DNA from: UBA2821 sp902763335
GTDB taxonomy: Bacteria; Bacillota; Clostridia; Lachnospirales; Lachnospiraceae
Length of the DNA stretch: 64,000 nucleotides
NCBI GenBank assembly: GCA_052066835.1
Contig: JBQHRJ010000006.1
Strand: one strand, 5' to 3'
A program made the position numbers and the translations under genes. Each line of letters opens with the position of its first letter. The stretch's first letter is position 1. The notes under the pieces are model-generated. The model did no database searches. It saw only the letters and a program-made list of their open reading frames with translations, and was not told the origin of the DNA. Positions 33,227 through 43,027 of this stretch are shown here, piece after piece.

Positions 33227-34777
33227 ATGATACTTGATGTGAAAAATCTGAGTCATGGTTTTGGAGACCGTGCAATATTTGATGACGTATCCTTCAGGCT
33301 TTTAAAAGGAGAACATATAGGGCTTATAGGAGCTAACGGAGAAGGTAAATCTACATTTATGAATATAATCACCGGAAAGCTTATGCCGGATGAAGGCAAG
33401 GTTGAGTGGGCGAAAAATGTAAGAGTGGGATACCTTGACCAGCATACGGTGCTTGAAGCCGGTATGACTATAGGGGATGTACTAAAATCAGCGTTTGATT
33501 ATCTGTTTGGACTTGAAGAGCAGATGAATAAAATATGTGACAGCATGGGGGATGCTTCACCGGAAGAAATGGAGAAGATGCTTGAAGAACTTGGGACCAT
33601 TCAGGATGTGCTTACGAATAATGATTTCTATATGATAGATGCTAAAGTTGAGGAGACAGCGAGAGCACTCGGACTTCTCGAACTGGGGCTTGACCATGAT
33701 GTGACAGAGTTAAGTGGCGGACAGAGGACAAAGGTACTGCTTGCGAAACTTCTTCTTGAGAAACCGGATATACTGCTTCTTGATGAGCCTACGAATTATC
33801 TGGATGAAAACCATATTGAATGGCTTAAAAGATATCTTAATGATTATGAGAATGCATTTATTCTTATTTCCCATGATATTCCGTTTTTAAACAGTGTTAT
33901 AAATATAATCTATCATATGGAGAATCAGAAACTCGACAGATATGTAGGTGATTATGATAAGTTTAAAGAAGTGTATGAGATGAAAAAATCCCAGCTTGAG
34001 GCGGCATATAAGCGACAGCAGCAGGAGATAGATGACTTAAAAGATTTTGTTGCGAGAAATAAGGCAAGGGTGTCTACAAGAAATATGGCAATGTCAAGGC
34101 AGAAGAAACTTGATAAAATGGATGTTATAGAGCTGGCAAGAGAAAAACCGAAGCCTGAATTTAATTTTAAGAATGCAAGAGCATCAGGAAAAATGGTTTT
34201 TGAAACACAGGATCTGGTTATCGGATATGACAGACCGCTGTCAAAGCCTATCAACTTAAGAATGGAGAGAGGGGAAAAGATAGCGATAACAGGCACAAAC
34301 GGAATAGGAAAGACCACATTTTTAAAGAGTGTGCTTGGAATTATACCGGCACTTGAAGGCAAGGCGCATCTTGGAGATTATCTTTACAAGGGATATTTTG
34401 AACAGGAAATCAAAGCAGGAGATAATACATGTATAGAGGAAATATGGGAAGAATTTCCTTCATATACACAGTATGAGGTTCGTTCTGCACTGGCAAAATG
34501 CGGACTCACCACAAAACATATAGAGAGCAGAGTGAAAGTATTAAGTGGAGGGGAACAGGCAAAGGTACGTCTGTGTAAACTGATAAATACGGAGACTAAC
34601 ATCCTTTTACTTGACGAGCCTACCAATCATCTTGATGTCGATGCAAAGGATGAATTAAAGAGAGCGTTAATAGAATATAAGGGAGCTGTACTTTTAGTGT
34701 GCCATGAACCTGAATTTTATGACGGGCTGGTTGATAAGGTATGGAATCTTGAAGAATATTCATTATTAAGCGTTTAG
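33227..34777 (+). CDS. ABC-F family ATPase
   Basis: This 516-residue cytosolic protein has two ABC domains and no membrane part. Domain 1 has Walker A GANGEGKST and signature LSGGQRTKVLLA; domain 2 has GTNGIGKTT and LSGGEQAKVRLC. Both have Walker B DEPTN-LD. A basic helical linker (about 238-290, KRQQQEIDDLKDF) joins them; this is the P-site tRNA interaction motif region of ABC-F translation factors. It is likely a ribosome-associated factor (housekeeping or antibiotic protection); the subfamily cannot be fixed by eye. Confidence 0.92.
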   Translation: MILDVKNLSHGFGDRAIFDDVSFRLLKGEHIGLIGANGEGKSTFMNIITGKLMPDEGKVEWAKNVRVGYLDQHTVLEAGMTIGDVLKSAFDYLFGLEEQMNKICDSMGDASPEEMEKMLEELGTIQDVLTNNDFYMIDAKVEETARALGLLELGLDHDVTELSGGQRTKVLLAKLLLEKPDILLLDEPTNYLDENHIEWLKRYLNDYENAFILISHDIPFLNSVINIIYHMENQKLDRYVGDYDKFKEVYEMKKSQLEAAYKRQQQEIDDLKDFVARNKARVSTRNMAMSRQKKLDKMDVIELAREKPKPEFNFKNARASGKMVFETQDLVIGYDRPLSKPINLRMERGEKIAITGTNGIGKTTFLKSVLGIIPALEGKAHLGDYLYKGYFEQEIKAGDNTCIEEIWEEFPSYTQYEVRSALAKCGLTTKHIESRVKVLSGGEQAKVRLCKLINTETNILLLDEPTNHLDVDAKDELKRALIEYKGAVLLVCHEPEFYDGLVDKVWNLEEYSLLSV

Positions 34778-34782
34778 TTAGT

Positions 34783-35691
34783 ATGGAAAATATGATGAAA
34801 TCATGTGCTCTCTGTCCGAGAATGTGCAGGGTTGACAGAAGTGAGATGTACGGATTTTGTGGTTGTGGTGACAGGTTGAAGATTGCAAGGGCGGCACTTC
34901 ATTTCTGGGAGGAGCCTTGTATAAGCGGAAGAGGAGGAAGTGGGGCAGTATTTTTCAGCGGATGTAACTTAAGATGCTGCTTTTGTCAGAATTATAACAT
35001 TTCCAGTGAGGGATTCGGAAAAGAGATAACCGTTGAAAGACTTTCGGACCTTTTTCTTGAATTACAGGAAAAGGGTGCGGAAAATATAAATCTTGTTACG
35101 CCTACACACTATGTTCCGTTTATAATAAAGGCACTCGATATGGTAAAACACAAATTGAATATACCTGTTGTATACAACTGTGGCGGATATGAGAATGTCA
35201 GCACTATTAAATCTTTAGACGGATATATTGACATATATATGCCGGATATAAAATATTACAGTGATGAGTTTGCAAAAAAATATTCAAAGGCTGACAGATA
35301 TTTTGAGTATGCATCAAATGCCGTAAAAGTGATGACAGAGCAGACAGGAAAGATAGTACTTGACGGGAATGGTATAATGAAAAGAGGAGTTATAATAAGG
35401 CATATGGTCATGCCGGGATGCAGGAAAGATTCCATGAATATTATAAAATGGATAGGTAATAATCTTGACAGGGAAAGCTTCATTGTGAGCCTTATGAGTC
35501 AGTATACACCTGCATTTCACAGTGATGAGCATAAGGAGATAAACAGAAAAATCACCACATTTGAGTATGAATCAGTGGCAGAGTATTGTCTTGAACTCGG
35601 ACTTGATAACGGATATGTTCAGGAGAGAACAAGTGCAGAAAAAGAGTATACACCACCATTTGATTTAGAAGGAGTAGAAAGGACGGATTAA
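34783..35691 (+). CDS. Radical SAM protein, PflA-like (COG1313 type)
   Basis: The 302-residue radical SAM enzyme carries the 4Fe-4S motif GCNLRCCFCQN (CxxxCxxC) near residue 68 and an additional N-terminal cysteine cluster (CALCPRMC, CGCG). This layout fits the COG1313 group of uncharacterised pyruvate-formate-lyase-activating-like enzymes. It starts 5 bases after the ABC-F stop and ends 1 base before the aminopeptidase ATG, so the three genes are co-transcribed. The substrate is unknown; a glycyl-radical partner is not visible here. Confidence 0.85.
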   Translation: MENMMKSCALCPRMCRVDRSEMYGFCGCGDRLKIARAALHFWEEPCISGRGGSGAVFFSGCNLRCCFCQNYNISSEGFGKEITVERLSDLFLELQEKGAENINLVTPTHYVPFIIKALDMVKHKLNIPVVYNCGGYENVSTIKSLDGYIDIYMPDIKYYSDEFAKKYSKADRYFEYASNAVKVMTEQTGKIVLDGNGIMKRGVIIRHMVMPGCRKDSMNIIKWIGNNLDRESFIVSLMSQYTPAFHSDEHKEINRKITTFEYESVAEYCLELGLDNGYVQERTSAEKEYTPPFDLEGVERTD

Positions 35692-35692
35692 G

Positions 35693-37069
35693 ATGGAAAT
35701 TAAAAATGCATGGACAAAGTATAGTGATAAAGAACTTGAGGAACTTGAAAGTCTCAATACAGCGTATAAGGAATTTTTAAATACGGGGAAAACGGAAAGA
35801 GAGTGTATAGAGGAGATAGTAAGACAGGCTAAGGAAGCCGGATATAAGAATCTCGATGACATTATAAAGAAAGATAAAAAGTTAAAGGCCGGAGATAAAG
35901 TATATTCTGTATGGATGAAGAAATCCATTGCAATGTTTATAATAGGTAAAAAGCCTATAGAAGAAGGAATGAATATACTTGGGGCACATATAGATTCACC
36001 GAGACTTGATATAAAACAGAATCCTTTATATGAAGATACAGAGCTTGCATACCTTGATACACATTATTATGGCGGTATTAAAAAGTATCAGTGGGTGACT
36101 TTACCGCTTGCCATACACGGAGTTGTGGTTAAAACTGACGGCGAGGTTATAAATATTGTTATAGGCGAGGATGAAAATGATCCTGTATTATTTATATCTG
36201 ACCTGCTCATACATCTTGCACAGGAACAGATAGAGAAAAAGGCATCTAAGGTTATCGAGGGAGAGGACTTAAATGTTATTATCGGAAACCGACCTCTTAA
36301 AGGTGAGGAAAAAGATGCCGTTAAGAAACAGATATTAAAGCTGATAAAAGAAAAATATGGATTTGAGGAAGAAGATTTTCTTTCAGCAGAGCTTGAAGTT
36401 GTACCGGCAGGAAAAGCGAGAGATGCAGGTATGGACAGAAGTATGATAATGGGATACGGTCAGGATGACAGAGTGTGTGCGTATACTTCGCTTGCTGCCA
36501 TGCTTGAGTTTAAGAAAGTAAACCGCACAGCATGCTGCATACTTGTTGATAAAGAGGAAATCGGTAGTGTCGGTGCAACCGGAATGAAATCGCATTTCTT
36601 TGAAAATATGGTGGCGGAAGTGCTTGACAGAATGGGAGAATACAGTGAACTTAAACTCAGAAGAGTGCTTGCAAATTCAAGAATGCTTTCATCTGATGTA
36701 AGTGCAGCTTATGACCCGACATATGCCAGTGCATTTGAAAAGAAAAATGCTGCATATTTTGGAAAAGGCATTGTATTTAATAAGTTTACAGGTTCAAGAG
36801 GAAAATCAGGCTCAAATGATGCAAATGCAGAGTATGTTGCACTTGTAAGACATATAATGGAGAAACATGATGTAACATATCAGACGGCAGAGCTTGGAAA
36901 AGTAGACCTTGGTGGTGGCGGAACTATAGCATATATCCTTGCAACTTATGGAATGGATGTAATAGACAGCGGAGTGGCAGTACTTAATATGCATGCACCT
37001 TGGGAAGTGGTAAGCAAGGCAGATGTATATGAGACTAAAAAAGGTTATATGGCATTTTTAACAGAATAG
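35693..37069 (+). CDS. M18 family aminopeptidase
   Basis: This 458-residue metalloaminopeptidase is of the aspartyl/M18 type, a cytosolic dodecamer in characterised members. Zinc ligand motifs are visible: GAHIDSPRLD (His) near 97, GYGQDDRVCAY (Asp), DKEEIGSVGATG (Glu/Glu) near 285, and the final LNMHAPWEVVSKADVYE (His) near 435. Its role is peptide and amino-acid recycling. It ends at a bidirectional terminator. Confidence 0.93.
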   Translation: MEIKNAWTKYSDKELEELESLNTAYKEFLNTGKTERECIEEIVRQAKEAGYKNLDDIIKKDKKLKAGDKVYSVWMKKSIAMFIIGKKPIEEGMNILGAHIDSPRLDIKQNPLYEDTELAYLDTHYYGGIKKYQWVTLPLAIHGVVVKTDGEVINIVIGEDENDPVLFISDLLIHLAQEQIEKKASKVIEGEDLNVIIGNRPLKGEEKDAVKKQILKLIKEKYGFEEEDFLSAELEVVPAGKARDAGMDRSMIMGYGQDDRVCAYTSLAAMLEFKKVNRTACCILVDKEEIGSVGATGMKSHFFENMVAEVLDRMGEYSELKLRRVLANSRMLSSDVSAAYDPTYASAFEKKNAAYFGKGIVFNKFTGSRGKSGSNDANAEYVALVRHIMEKHDVTYQTAELGKVDLGGGGTIAYILATYGMDVIDSGVAVLNMHAPWEVVSKADVYETKKGYMAFLTE

Positions 37070-37077
37070 AACAGACT

Positions 37078-37115
37078 AAAAAATGGTTGTCATGAAAATT
37101 GACAACCATTTTTTT
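37078..37115. terminator. Bidirectional terminator
   Basis: A 15-bp perfect stem AAAAAATGGTTGTCA / TGACAACCATTTTTT with a seven-base loop serves both the aminopeptidase (plus) and the small minus-strand gene, whose stop lies at its edge. Confidence 0.9.
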
Positions 37116-37638
37116 ATATAAGTTCTTTTAAGTTTGTACTGCATATATCTGATAAAAGATATGAGATATCACCATAGTCATATATACCGTTTTCGATGCA
37201 GTATCTGATGATAAGATCAGCTTCTGATGAATTCGTAAGGGCATGTCCGGATGTTTTAAGTAAAGCTTTTGACTCGGCAAAATTAAGCTTAAGTCCTAGA
37301 CATACAGCAACGGCATCTCCTTTATTTATAGGGTGCGCTTCATCAAAATTTAGTACATCTTTGTCTAATTTGTAAGATGAAATGATATTGTTCAGATTTA
37401 TTTTCTTTTCATCCAAATAAATATTTACAATGTCAGCAAATGAAGTTGGATTGTTGTGTTCCTCATACCACTCACGGCATGCATCTCTTTCAGGATCGGT
37501 TTTAAGTGAAAGAGTATTATATTTATATCGTTCACTGGAACGTTCCCTTACAAAATGTACCTGAATAAATATTTTAACATCATCGACATACTCACTTCGT
37601 CTTCTGTTATTTTTTTTGTTTTTGAAATATGAAAACAT
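37114..37638 (-). CDS. Small basic protein with HTH-like C-terminal domain
   Basis: The protein has 174 residues. The N-terminal 60 residues are rich in Lys/Arg/Asn (YFKNKKNNRRRSEYVDD, VHFVRERSSERYKYN). The C-terminal half (about 75-170) has the pattern INKGDAVAVCLGLKLNFAES, KALLKTSGHALTNSSEADLI, IRYCIENGIYDYGDISYLL. This layout is seen in Lachnospiraceae proteins with a helix-turn-helix-like domain in which 'SSKFDLIIxYFIExGxYDIFEIN' is conserved. The function is not known. AAGGAG lies 12 bases before the ATG. It is isolated between terminators and the lepA promoter, so it may be a regulator or accessory gene. Confidence 0.65.
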   Translation of the reverse strand: MFSYFKNKKNNRRRSEYVDDVKIFIQVHFVRERSSERYKYNTLSLKTDPERDACREWYEEHNNPTSFADIVNIYLDEKKINLNNIISSYKLDKDVLNFDEAHPINKGDAVAVCLGLKLNFAESKALLKTSGHALTNSSEADLIIRYCIENGIYDYGDISYLLSDICSTNLKELI

Positions 37639-37710
37639 TTTATTCCGGGACTCCTTTTATTGAATTTACTTATATAGTATAGCACATTTTTTTGATTATG
37701 TGAACATTTA

Positions 37711-37739
37711 TTGTCATAAAAGACGGTTTATGTTATACT
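37711..37739 (+). promoter_or_regulatory. lepA promoter
   Basis: TTGTCA (37711-37716) and TATACT (37734-37739) with a 17-base spacer; the ATG of lepA follows at 37782. Confidence 0.65.
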
Positions 37740-37781
37740 CGGTATAATGTTATCGGATAATTATGAAAGGAAAAGTATTAA

Positions 37782-39596
37782 ATGTCAGAAATAAATCAGG
37801 ATAAAATCAGGAATTTTTGTATAATAGCACATATTGACCATGGAAAATCGACTCTTGCAGACAGGATTATTGAAAAGACAGGAACCCTTACAAACAGGGA
37901 GATGCAGAATCAGGTTCTTGACAATATGGAACTTGAAAGAGAGAGAGGAATTACCATTAAGTCACAGGCAGTCAGAATCGTTTATACGGCATCTGACGGG
38001 GAGGAGTATATATTTAATCTTATAGATACTCCGGGCCATGTGGATTTCAATTATGAAGTGTCACGAAGCCTTGCGGCATGTGACGGTGCGATACTGGTAG
38101 TGGATGCGGCACAGGGAGTGGAAGCCCAGACTCTTGCAAATGTATATCTTGCATTGGACCACGAGCTTGATGTACTTCCGGTTATCAATAAGATAGATTT
38201 GCCGAGCGCTGATCCGCAGAGAGTAATAGATGAGATTGAAGATGTAATAGGTATAGAGGCACATGATGCTCCGCTTATCTCTGCCAAAAACGGAATAAAT
38301 ATAGAAGAAGTGCTTGAGCAGATAGTTAAGAAGATACCGGCACCGGTGGGAAATGCTGCTGATCCTCTTCAGGCACTTATATTTGACAGTATGTATGATC
38401 CATACAAGGGTGTTATAGTATTTTGCCGTATAAAGAATGGTACGGTGCGTCCGGGAACCAGAATTAAAATGATGGCTACAGGTGCAGTGGAGACTGTAGT
38501 GGAGGTAGGATATTTTGGTGCAGGAAGATTTATTGCCTGTGATGAACTGACGGCAGGTATGGTAGGATATGTTACTGCAAGTATAAAAAATGTAAAAGAC
38601 ACAACAGTTGGTGATACGATAACTGATGCTGACAGACCTTGTGCAGAGGCACTTCCGGGATACAAGAAGGTAAATCCGATGGTATACTGCGGACTTTATC
38701 CAGCAGACAGTGCGAAGTATGAAGATTTAAGAGATGCACTTGAGAAACTGCAGCTTAATGATGCGTCACTTTATTTTGAACCGGAGACATCCATTGCCCT
38801 TGGATTCGGTTTCAGATGTGGATTTTTGGGACTGCTGCATCTTGAGATAATACAGGAGAGACTTGAAAGAGAGTATAATTTAGACCTCGTTACAACAGCA
38901 CCAGGAGTTATCTACAAGGTATATAAGACGGATGGAACAATGATAGAACTTACAAATCCTTCAAATCTTCCTGATCCTTCTGAGATAGATTATATGGAAG
39001 AACCGGTTGTTAATGCCGAGGTTATGGTGACAACAGAATTTATCGGACCGATAATGGAACTGTGTCAGGAAAGACGTGGAAAATATCTTGGAATGGAGTA
39101 TATAGAGGCTTCAAGAGCATTACTTAAATACGAACTTCCGTTAAATGAGATAATATATGATTTCTTTGATGCACTGAAATCAAGATCAAGGGGATATGCT
39201 TCATTTGATTATGAGATGAAGGGATATGAGCCGTCAAATCTTGTTAAACTTGATATTCTGATTAATAAAGAAGAGGTTGATGCCCTGTCATTTATCGTAT
39301 TCTCAGACAGTGCATATGAGCGTGGCAGAAAAATGTGTGAGAAACTTAAAAAAGAGATACCGAGACAGCTTTTTGAGATACCTATTCAGGCAGCAGTCGG
39401 AAGCAAGGTAATTGCCAGAGAAACTGTAAAAGCCATGAGAAAGGACGTTCTTGCAAAATGTTATGGTGGAGATATTTCCAGAAAGAAGAAACTGTTAGAG
39501 AAACAGAAGGAAGGAAAGAAGAGGATGCGTCAGGTAGGAAATGTTGAGATACCACAGGCAGCCTTTATGAGCGTGTTGAAATTAGATGAAGACTGA
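37782..39596 (+). CDS. lepA: Elongation factor 4 (LepA)
   Basis: The protein is a ribosome-associated GTPase that acts on translating or assembling ribosomes. It has 604 residues. G1 is AHIDHGKSTLADRI near residue 16, G2/G3 ERERGITIK and DTPGHVDF, G4 NKIDLP. The EF4-specific C-terminal domain ends GKKRMRQVGNVEIPQAAFMSVL. AAAGGA lies before the ATG. It overlaps hemW by 11 bases, a common arrangement in Firmicutes. Confidence 0.97.
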   Translation: MSEINQDKIRNFCIIAHIDHGKSTLADRIIEKTGTLTNREMQNQVLDNMELERERGITIKSQAVRIVYTASDGEEYIFNLIDTPGHVDFNYEVSRSLAACDGAILVVDAAQGVEAQTLANVYLALDHELDVLPVINKIDLPSADPQRVIDEIEDVIGIEAHDAPLISAKNGINIEEVLEQIVKKIPAPVGNAADPLQALIFDSMYDPYKGVIVFCRIKNGTVRPGTRIKMMATGAVETVVEVGYFGAGRFIACDELTAGMVGYVTASIKNVKDTTVGDTITDADRPCAEALPGYKKVNPMVYCGLYPADSAKYEDLRDALEKLQLNDASLYFEPETSIALGFGFRCGFLGLLHLEIIQERLEREYNLDLVTTAPGVIYKVYKTDGTMIELTNPSNLPDPSEIDYMEEPVVNAEVMVTTEFIGPIMELCQERRGKYLGMEYIEASRALLKYELPLNEIIYDFFDALKSRSRGYASFDYEMKGYEPSNLVKLDILINKEEVDALSFIVFSDSAYERGRKMCEKLKKEIPRQLFEIPIQAAVGSKVIARETVKAMRKDVLAKCYGGDISRKKKLLEKQKEGKKRMRQVGNVEIPQAAFMSVLKLDED

Positions 39597-40734
39597 TAAA
39601 ATAGAGCTTTATATTCATATACCGTTTTGCGTCAGTAAATGCAGGTATTGTGATTTCCTTTCATTTTCTTCGGACGGGGATACTGTCAGAAAATATACGG
39701 ATGCACTGATAAGAGAGATATCTTCAAAGAAAAACAAAGAAAATATTACCGATACTATATTTATCGGTGGTGGAACACCGTCTTTGTTAGATGTTAAGTA
39801 TATAAAAGAAATATTTGATTCGTTATATGATGATTTTAATATTTCGGATGATGCCGAGATTACAATAGAAGCCAATCCGGGAACGATAACTAAGGAAAAG
39901 GCAAAGGCATATGCAGAGCTTGGGATAAATAGGGTAAGTATGGGATTGCAGTCCGCAGACAATGAGGCACTTAAAAAGCTTGGAAGAATACATGATTTTA
40001 ATCATTTTCTAGAAAGTTATGATATACTGAGAAATGAAGGTATGTCAAATATAAATGTTGACATTATGAGCGGACTTCCGGGGCAGAGTGTTGCTAAATA
40101 TGAGGAGACACTCTGTAAGGTGTGTGACGTGAATCCGGAACATATATCTGCATACAGTCTCATAGTAGAAGAGGGGACTCCGTTCTATCAGATGTATAAT
40201 CCGGTGGATGGCTTAAGAAGGGACGAGCTTCCTGACGAGGATTCAGAAAGAGAACAGTATTATATGACCCGTGATATTTTGAAAGACGCAGGGTACTTCA
40301 GGTACGAGATATCAAATTATTCAAAGCCGGGGTATGAGTGCCGCCACAATACCGGTTATTGGAGAGGCGTTCCGTATATAGGAATGGGACTCGGGGCATC
40401 ATCATTGTGGAATGGCACAAGATATAATAATACAGGAGATATGTCTGAATATATCCGGTGTTCAATGAAACCGGATAGTATTGCGGAGAATGTTCAAAAG
40501 CTGACAGATGCAGACAGAATGGAAGAATTTATGTTTTTGGGACTTCGCATGACAGAAGGAATTCAGATTAGTGAATTTTATGAAAAGTTTGGCGTGACGG
40601 TTAATGAAGTTTACGGTGAAGTCATAAAAAAATATTCTGACATGAAAATGCTCGAAATAAACGGTGAAAATATGAAACTTACAGATAAAGGCGTTGATGT
40701 AAGTAATATAATATTTGCGGATTTTATCCTGTAA
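39586..40734 (+). CDS. hemW: Heme chaperone HemW (radical SAM)
   Basis: The protein has 382 residues. The radical SAM motif CVSKCRYCDF (CxxxCxxC) near residue 17 and the family motifs FIGGGTPSLL and GINRVSMGLQSADNEALKKLGR identify HemW, formerly annotated as oxygen-independent coproporphyrinogen oxidase-like. It has the fourth-position Phe after CxYC typical of the family. It delivers heme to respiratory enzymes in studied species; in an anaerobe lacking obvious heme genes its job may differ. Coupled to lepA by an 11-base overlap. Confidence 0.93.
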   Translation: MKTDKIELYIHIPFCVSKCRYCDFLSFSSDGDTVRKYTDALIREISSKKNKENITDTIFIGGGTPSLLDVKYIKEIFDSLYDDFNISDDAEITIEANPGTITKEKAKAYAELGINRVSMGLQSADNEALKKLGRIHDFNHFLESYDILRNEGMSNINVDIMSGLPGQSVAKYEETLCKVCDVNPEHISAYSLIVEEGTPFYQMYNPVDGLRRDELPDEDSEREQYYMTRDILKDAGYFRYEISNYSKPGYECRHNTGYWRGVPYIGMGLGASSLWNGTRYNNTGDMSEYIRCSMKPDSIAENVQKLTDADRMEEFMFLGLRMTEGIQISEFYEKFGVTVNEVYGEVIKKYSDMKMLEINGENMKLTDKGVDVSNIIFADFIL

Positions 40735-40770
40735 TATAAAGAAAAAAATCAAACATATGAAAAAAAGTGC

Positions 40771-40798
40771 TTGTTATTCCCGAAAAATATTATATAAT
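40771..40798 (+). promoter_or_regulatory. Promoter of the DUF6106-like gene
   Basis: TTGTTA (40771-40776) and TATAAT (40793-40798), 16-base spacer. Confidence 0.6.
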
Positions 40799-40853
40799 TG
40801 AATTTATATCTTATTAGGATGGGAAATAGTTTGCAGGGAAAGGCAGGATATTT

Positions 40854-41351
40854 ATGAATAATGATTATATTGAGTATATGATTAAAAGGAAGACGAACGC
40901 TACAAGTATAGCAGCAAGAATCGGTTCCATACTGTTTGTTGTGGTGTGCGTTATGTTATATCCGATACTTAACTTTGTGGCATTCGGAATTTCAATAATT
41001 GCAGCATATCTGGTAAGATATACTTTTCAGTCTACCAACGTAGAGTATGAATACATTTATCTTGGCGGTGAATGCAGGATAGACAAGATAATGTCAAAGA
41101 GAAAAAGAAAGTCATGTACAAAGTTTGAGCTTGACAAGGTTGAGATTATAGCACCTGAAGGTCATGAATCCTTAAAGGGATATGTGAACAAGGACTGTGT
41201 ATTAAAAAAATATGTATCCGGAGACAAAGATGCGAAAAGATACATCGTATATGAGAGAAGAGATGCAAATCTTGTTGAAATTATATTTGAGCCTAATGAA
41301 AAATTACTTAAGGCAATGCAGAACTACTCTCCAAGAAAGGTAATTATATAA
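40854..41351 (+). CDS. DUF6106-like membrane protein
   Basis: The 165-residue protein has two hydrophobic helices near the N-terminus (about 22-57) and a cytoplasmic beta-rich domain. The Asn-Val-Glu-Tyr-Glu-Tyr-Ile-Tyr segment followed by GECRIDKIMSKRKRKSC resembles DUF6106 proteins of Lachnospiraceae (from memory). Function is unknown. It lies between lepA-hemW and guaB. Confidence 0.7.
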   Translation: MNNDYIEYMIKRKTNATSIAARIGSILFVVVCVMLYPILNFVAFGISIIAAYLVRYTFQSTNVEYEYIYLGGECRIDKIMSKRKRKSCTKFELDKVEIIAPEGHESLKGYVNKDCVLKKYVSGDKDAKRYIVYERRDANLVEIIFEPNEKLLKAMQNYSPRKVII

Positions 41352-41404
41352 ATATTTATTTATACTAATTTAAAAATATTACAGAGAAAGCGAGGATGAA
41401 AGAA

Positions 41405-42859
41405 ATGGGAAAAATTGTTGGTGAAGGAATAACATTTGATGATGTGCTTTTAGTACCGGCATACTCAGAGGTGACACCAAACATGGTTGATTTATCAACA
41501 CATTTAACAAAAAAAATCAAATTGAACGTTCCTATTATGAGTGCTGGAATGGATACTGTTACAGAGTATAGAATGGCAATTGCCATGGCGAGACAGGGTG
41601 GAATAGGAATTATCCACAAGAACATGTCTATAGAGGCACAGGCTGATGAAGTTGATAAGGTAAAACGTTCAGAGAATGGTGTTATCACAGACCCATTTTA
41701 TTTATCACCGGAGCATACACTTGAGGATGCAAACAATCTCATGGCCAAATTCAGAATTTCCGGTGTGCCTATTACAGAGGGAAAGAAATTAGTAGGAATA
41801 ATAACAAACAGAGATTTAAAATTTGAAACTGATTTTTCAAAGAAGATAAAAGAGTCAATGACTTCTGAAAATCTTATAACAGCAAAAGAGGGTATTACTC
41901 TTGAGGAAGCTAAAGCTATACTTGCAAGTGCCAGAAAAGAGAAACTTCCTATAGTAGATGATGATTTCAATCTCAAAGGTCTTATTACAATAAAGGATAT
42001 CGAAAAGCAGATAAAATATCCTTTATCAGCAAAAGATGAGCAGGGAAGACTTCTATGTGGAGCAGCTGTAGGTATTACAAAGAATGTTATGGAAAGAGTT
42101 CAGGCACTTGTAGAGGCTAAAGTAGATGCAATAGTAATTGATTCTGCACATGGACATTCAAAGAATATATTTACAACATTAAAGGAAATCAAAGCAGCAT
42201 ACCCTGAGCTTCAGGTTATTGCTGGAAATGTTGCTACAGGAGCAGCTACAAGAGATCTGATAGCAGCAGGAGCGGATTGTGTTAAGGTTGGAATCGGACC
42301 TGGTTCTATATGTACAACACGAGTTGTTGCGGGAATCGGTGTTCCTCAGGTTACAGCTATTATGGATTGTTATGAGGCTGCTAAAGAGACTGGTACACCT
42401 ATCATTGCTGACGGTGGAATCAAGTTCTCAGGTGATATGACAAAGGCTATAGCAGCAGGAGCGGATGTCTGCATGATGGGAAGCATGTTTGCCGGATGTG
42501 ATGAGAGTCCTGGAACATTTGAACTTTATCAGGGAAGAAAATATAAAGTATATCGTGGAATGGGATCTATTGCAGCTATGGAAAATGGTAGCAAGGACAG
42601 ATATTTCCAGACAGATGCCAAGAAACTCGTACCTGAAGGTGTAGAAGGACGTGTGGCATATAAAGGAACTGTAGAGGATACAGTATTCCAGCTTATGGGT
42701 GGTCTTCGTTCAGGAATGGGATATTGTGGAGCAAAAGATATTGCTGCACTTAAGGAAAATGGAAAATTCGTTAAGATTTCATCGGCATCTCTTAAAGAAA
42801 GTCATCCACATGATATTCATATTACAAAGGAAGCACCTAACTACAGCGTAGATGCATAA
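41405..42859 (+). CDS. guaB: IMP dehydrogenase
   Basis: The enzyme oxidises IMP to XMP, the committed step to GTP. It has 484 residues from the ATG at 41405 (CGAGGA 8 bases upstream; the ATG at 41396 overlaps that RBS). Two CBS domains (about 95-205, DPFYLSPEHTLEDA and MTSENLITAKEGITL) are inserted in the TIM barrel. The catalytic Cys is in GPGSICTTRVVAG near residue 304; the flap has the RGMGSIAAMENGS segment. It ends at a terminator. Confidence 0.96.
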   Translation: MGKIVGEGITFDDVLLVPAYSEVTPNMVDLSTHLTKKIKLNVPIMSAGMDTVTEYRMAIAMARQGGIGIIHKNMSIEAQADEVDKVKRSENGVITDPFYLSPEHTLEDANNLMAKFRISGVPITEGKKLVGIITNRDLKFETDFSKKIKESMTSENLITAKEGITLEEAKAILASARKEKLPIVDDDFNLKGLITIKDIEKQIKYPLSAKDEQGRLLCGAAVGITKNVMERVQALVEAKVDAIVIDSAHGHSKNIFTTLKEIKAAYPELQVIAGNVATGAATRDLIAAGADCVKVGIGPGSICTTRVVAGIGVPQVTAIMDCYEAAKETGTPIIADGGIKFSGDMTKAIAAGADVCMMGSMFAGCDESPGTFELYQGRKYKVYRGMGSIAAMENGSKDRYFQTDAKKLVPEGVEGRVAYKGTVEDTVFQLMGGLRSGMGYCGAKDIAALKENGKFVKISSASLKESHPHDIHITKEAPNYSVDA

Positions 42860-42874
42860 TATTTAACATAACGG

Positions 42875-42901
42875 ACTGTCACGAATGTGACAGTTTTTTT
42901 A
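42875..42901 (+). terminator. guaB terminator
   Basis: ACTGTCAC / GTGACAGT, four-base loop, followed by seven Ts. Confidence 0.85.
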
Positions 42902-43027
42902 GTTTTATAAGACTGTATAATCATGCAATGTGCCTTAAGGCACTTCCGGTGATTTGTATGGCTTTTTAATAGCTTTTATGGTACAATTATAAATATGTAT
43001 ATTTTATACATGTGAATTGGAGATACT

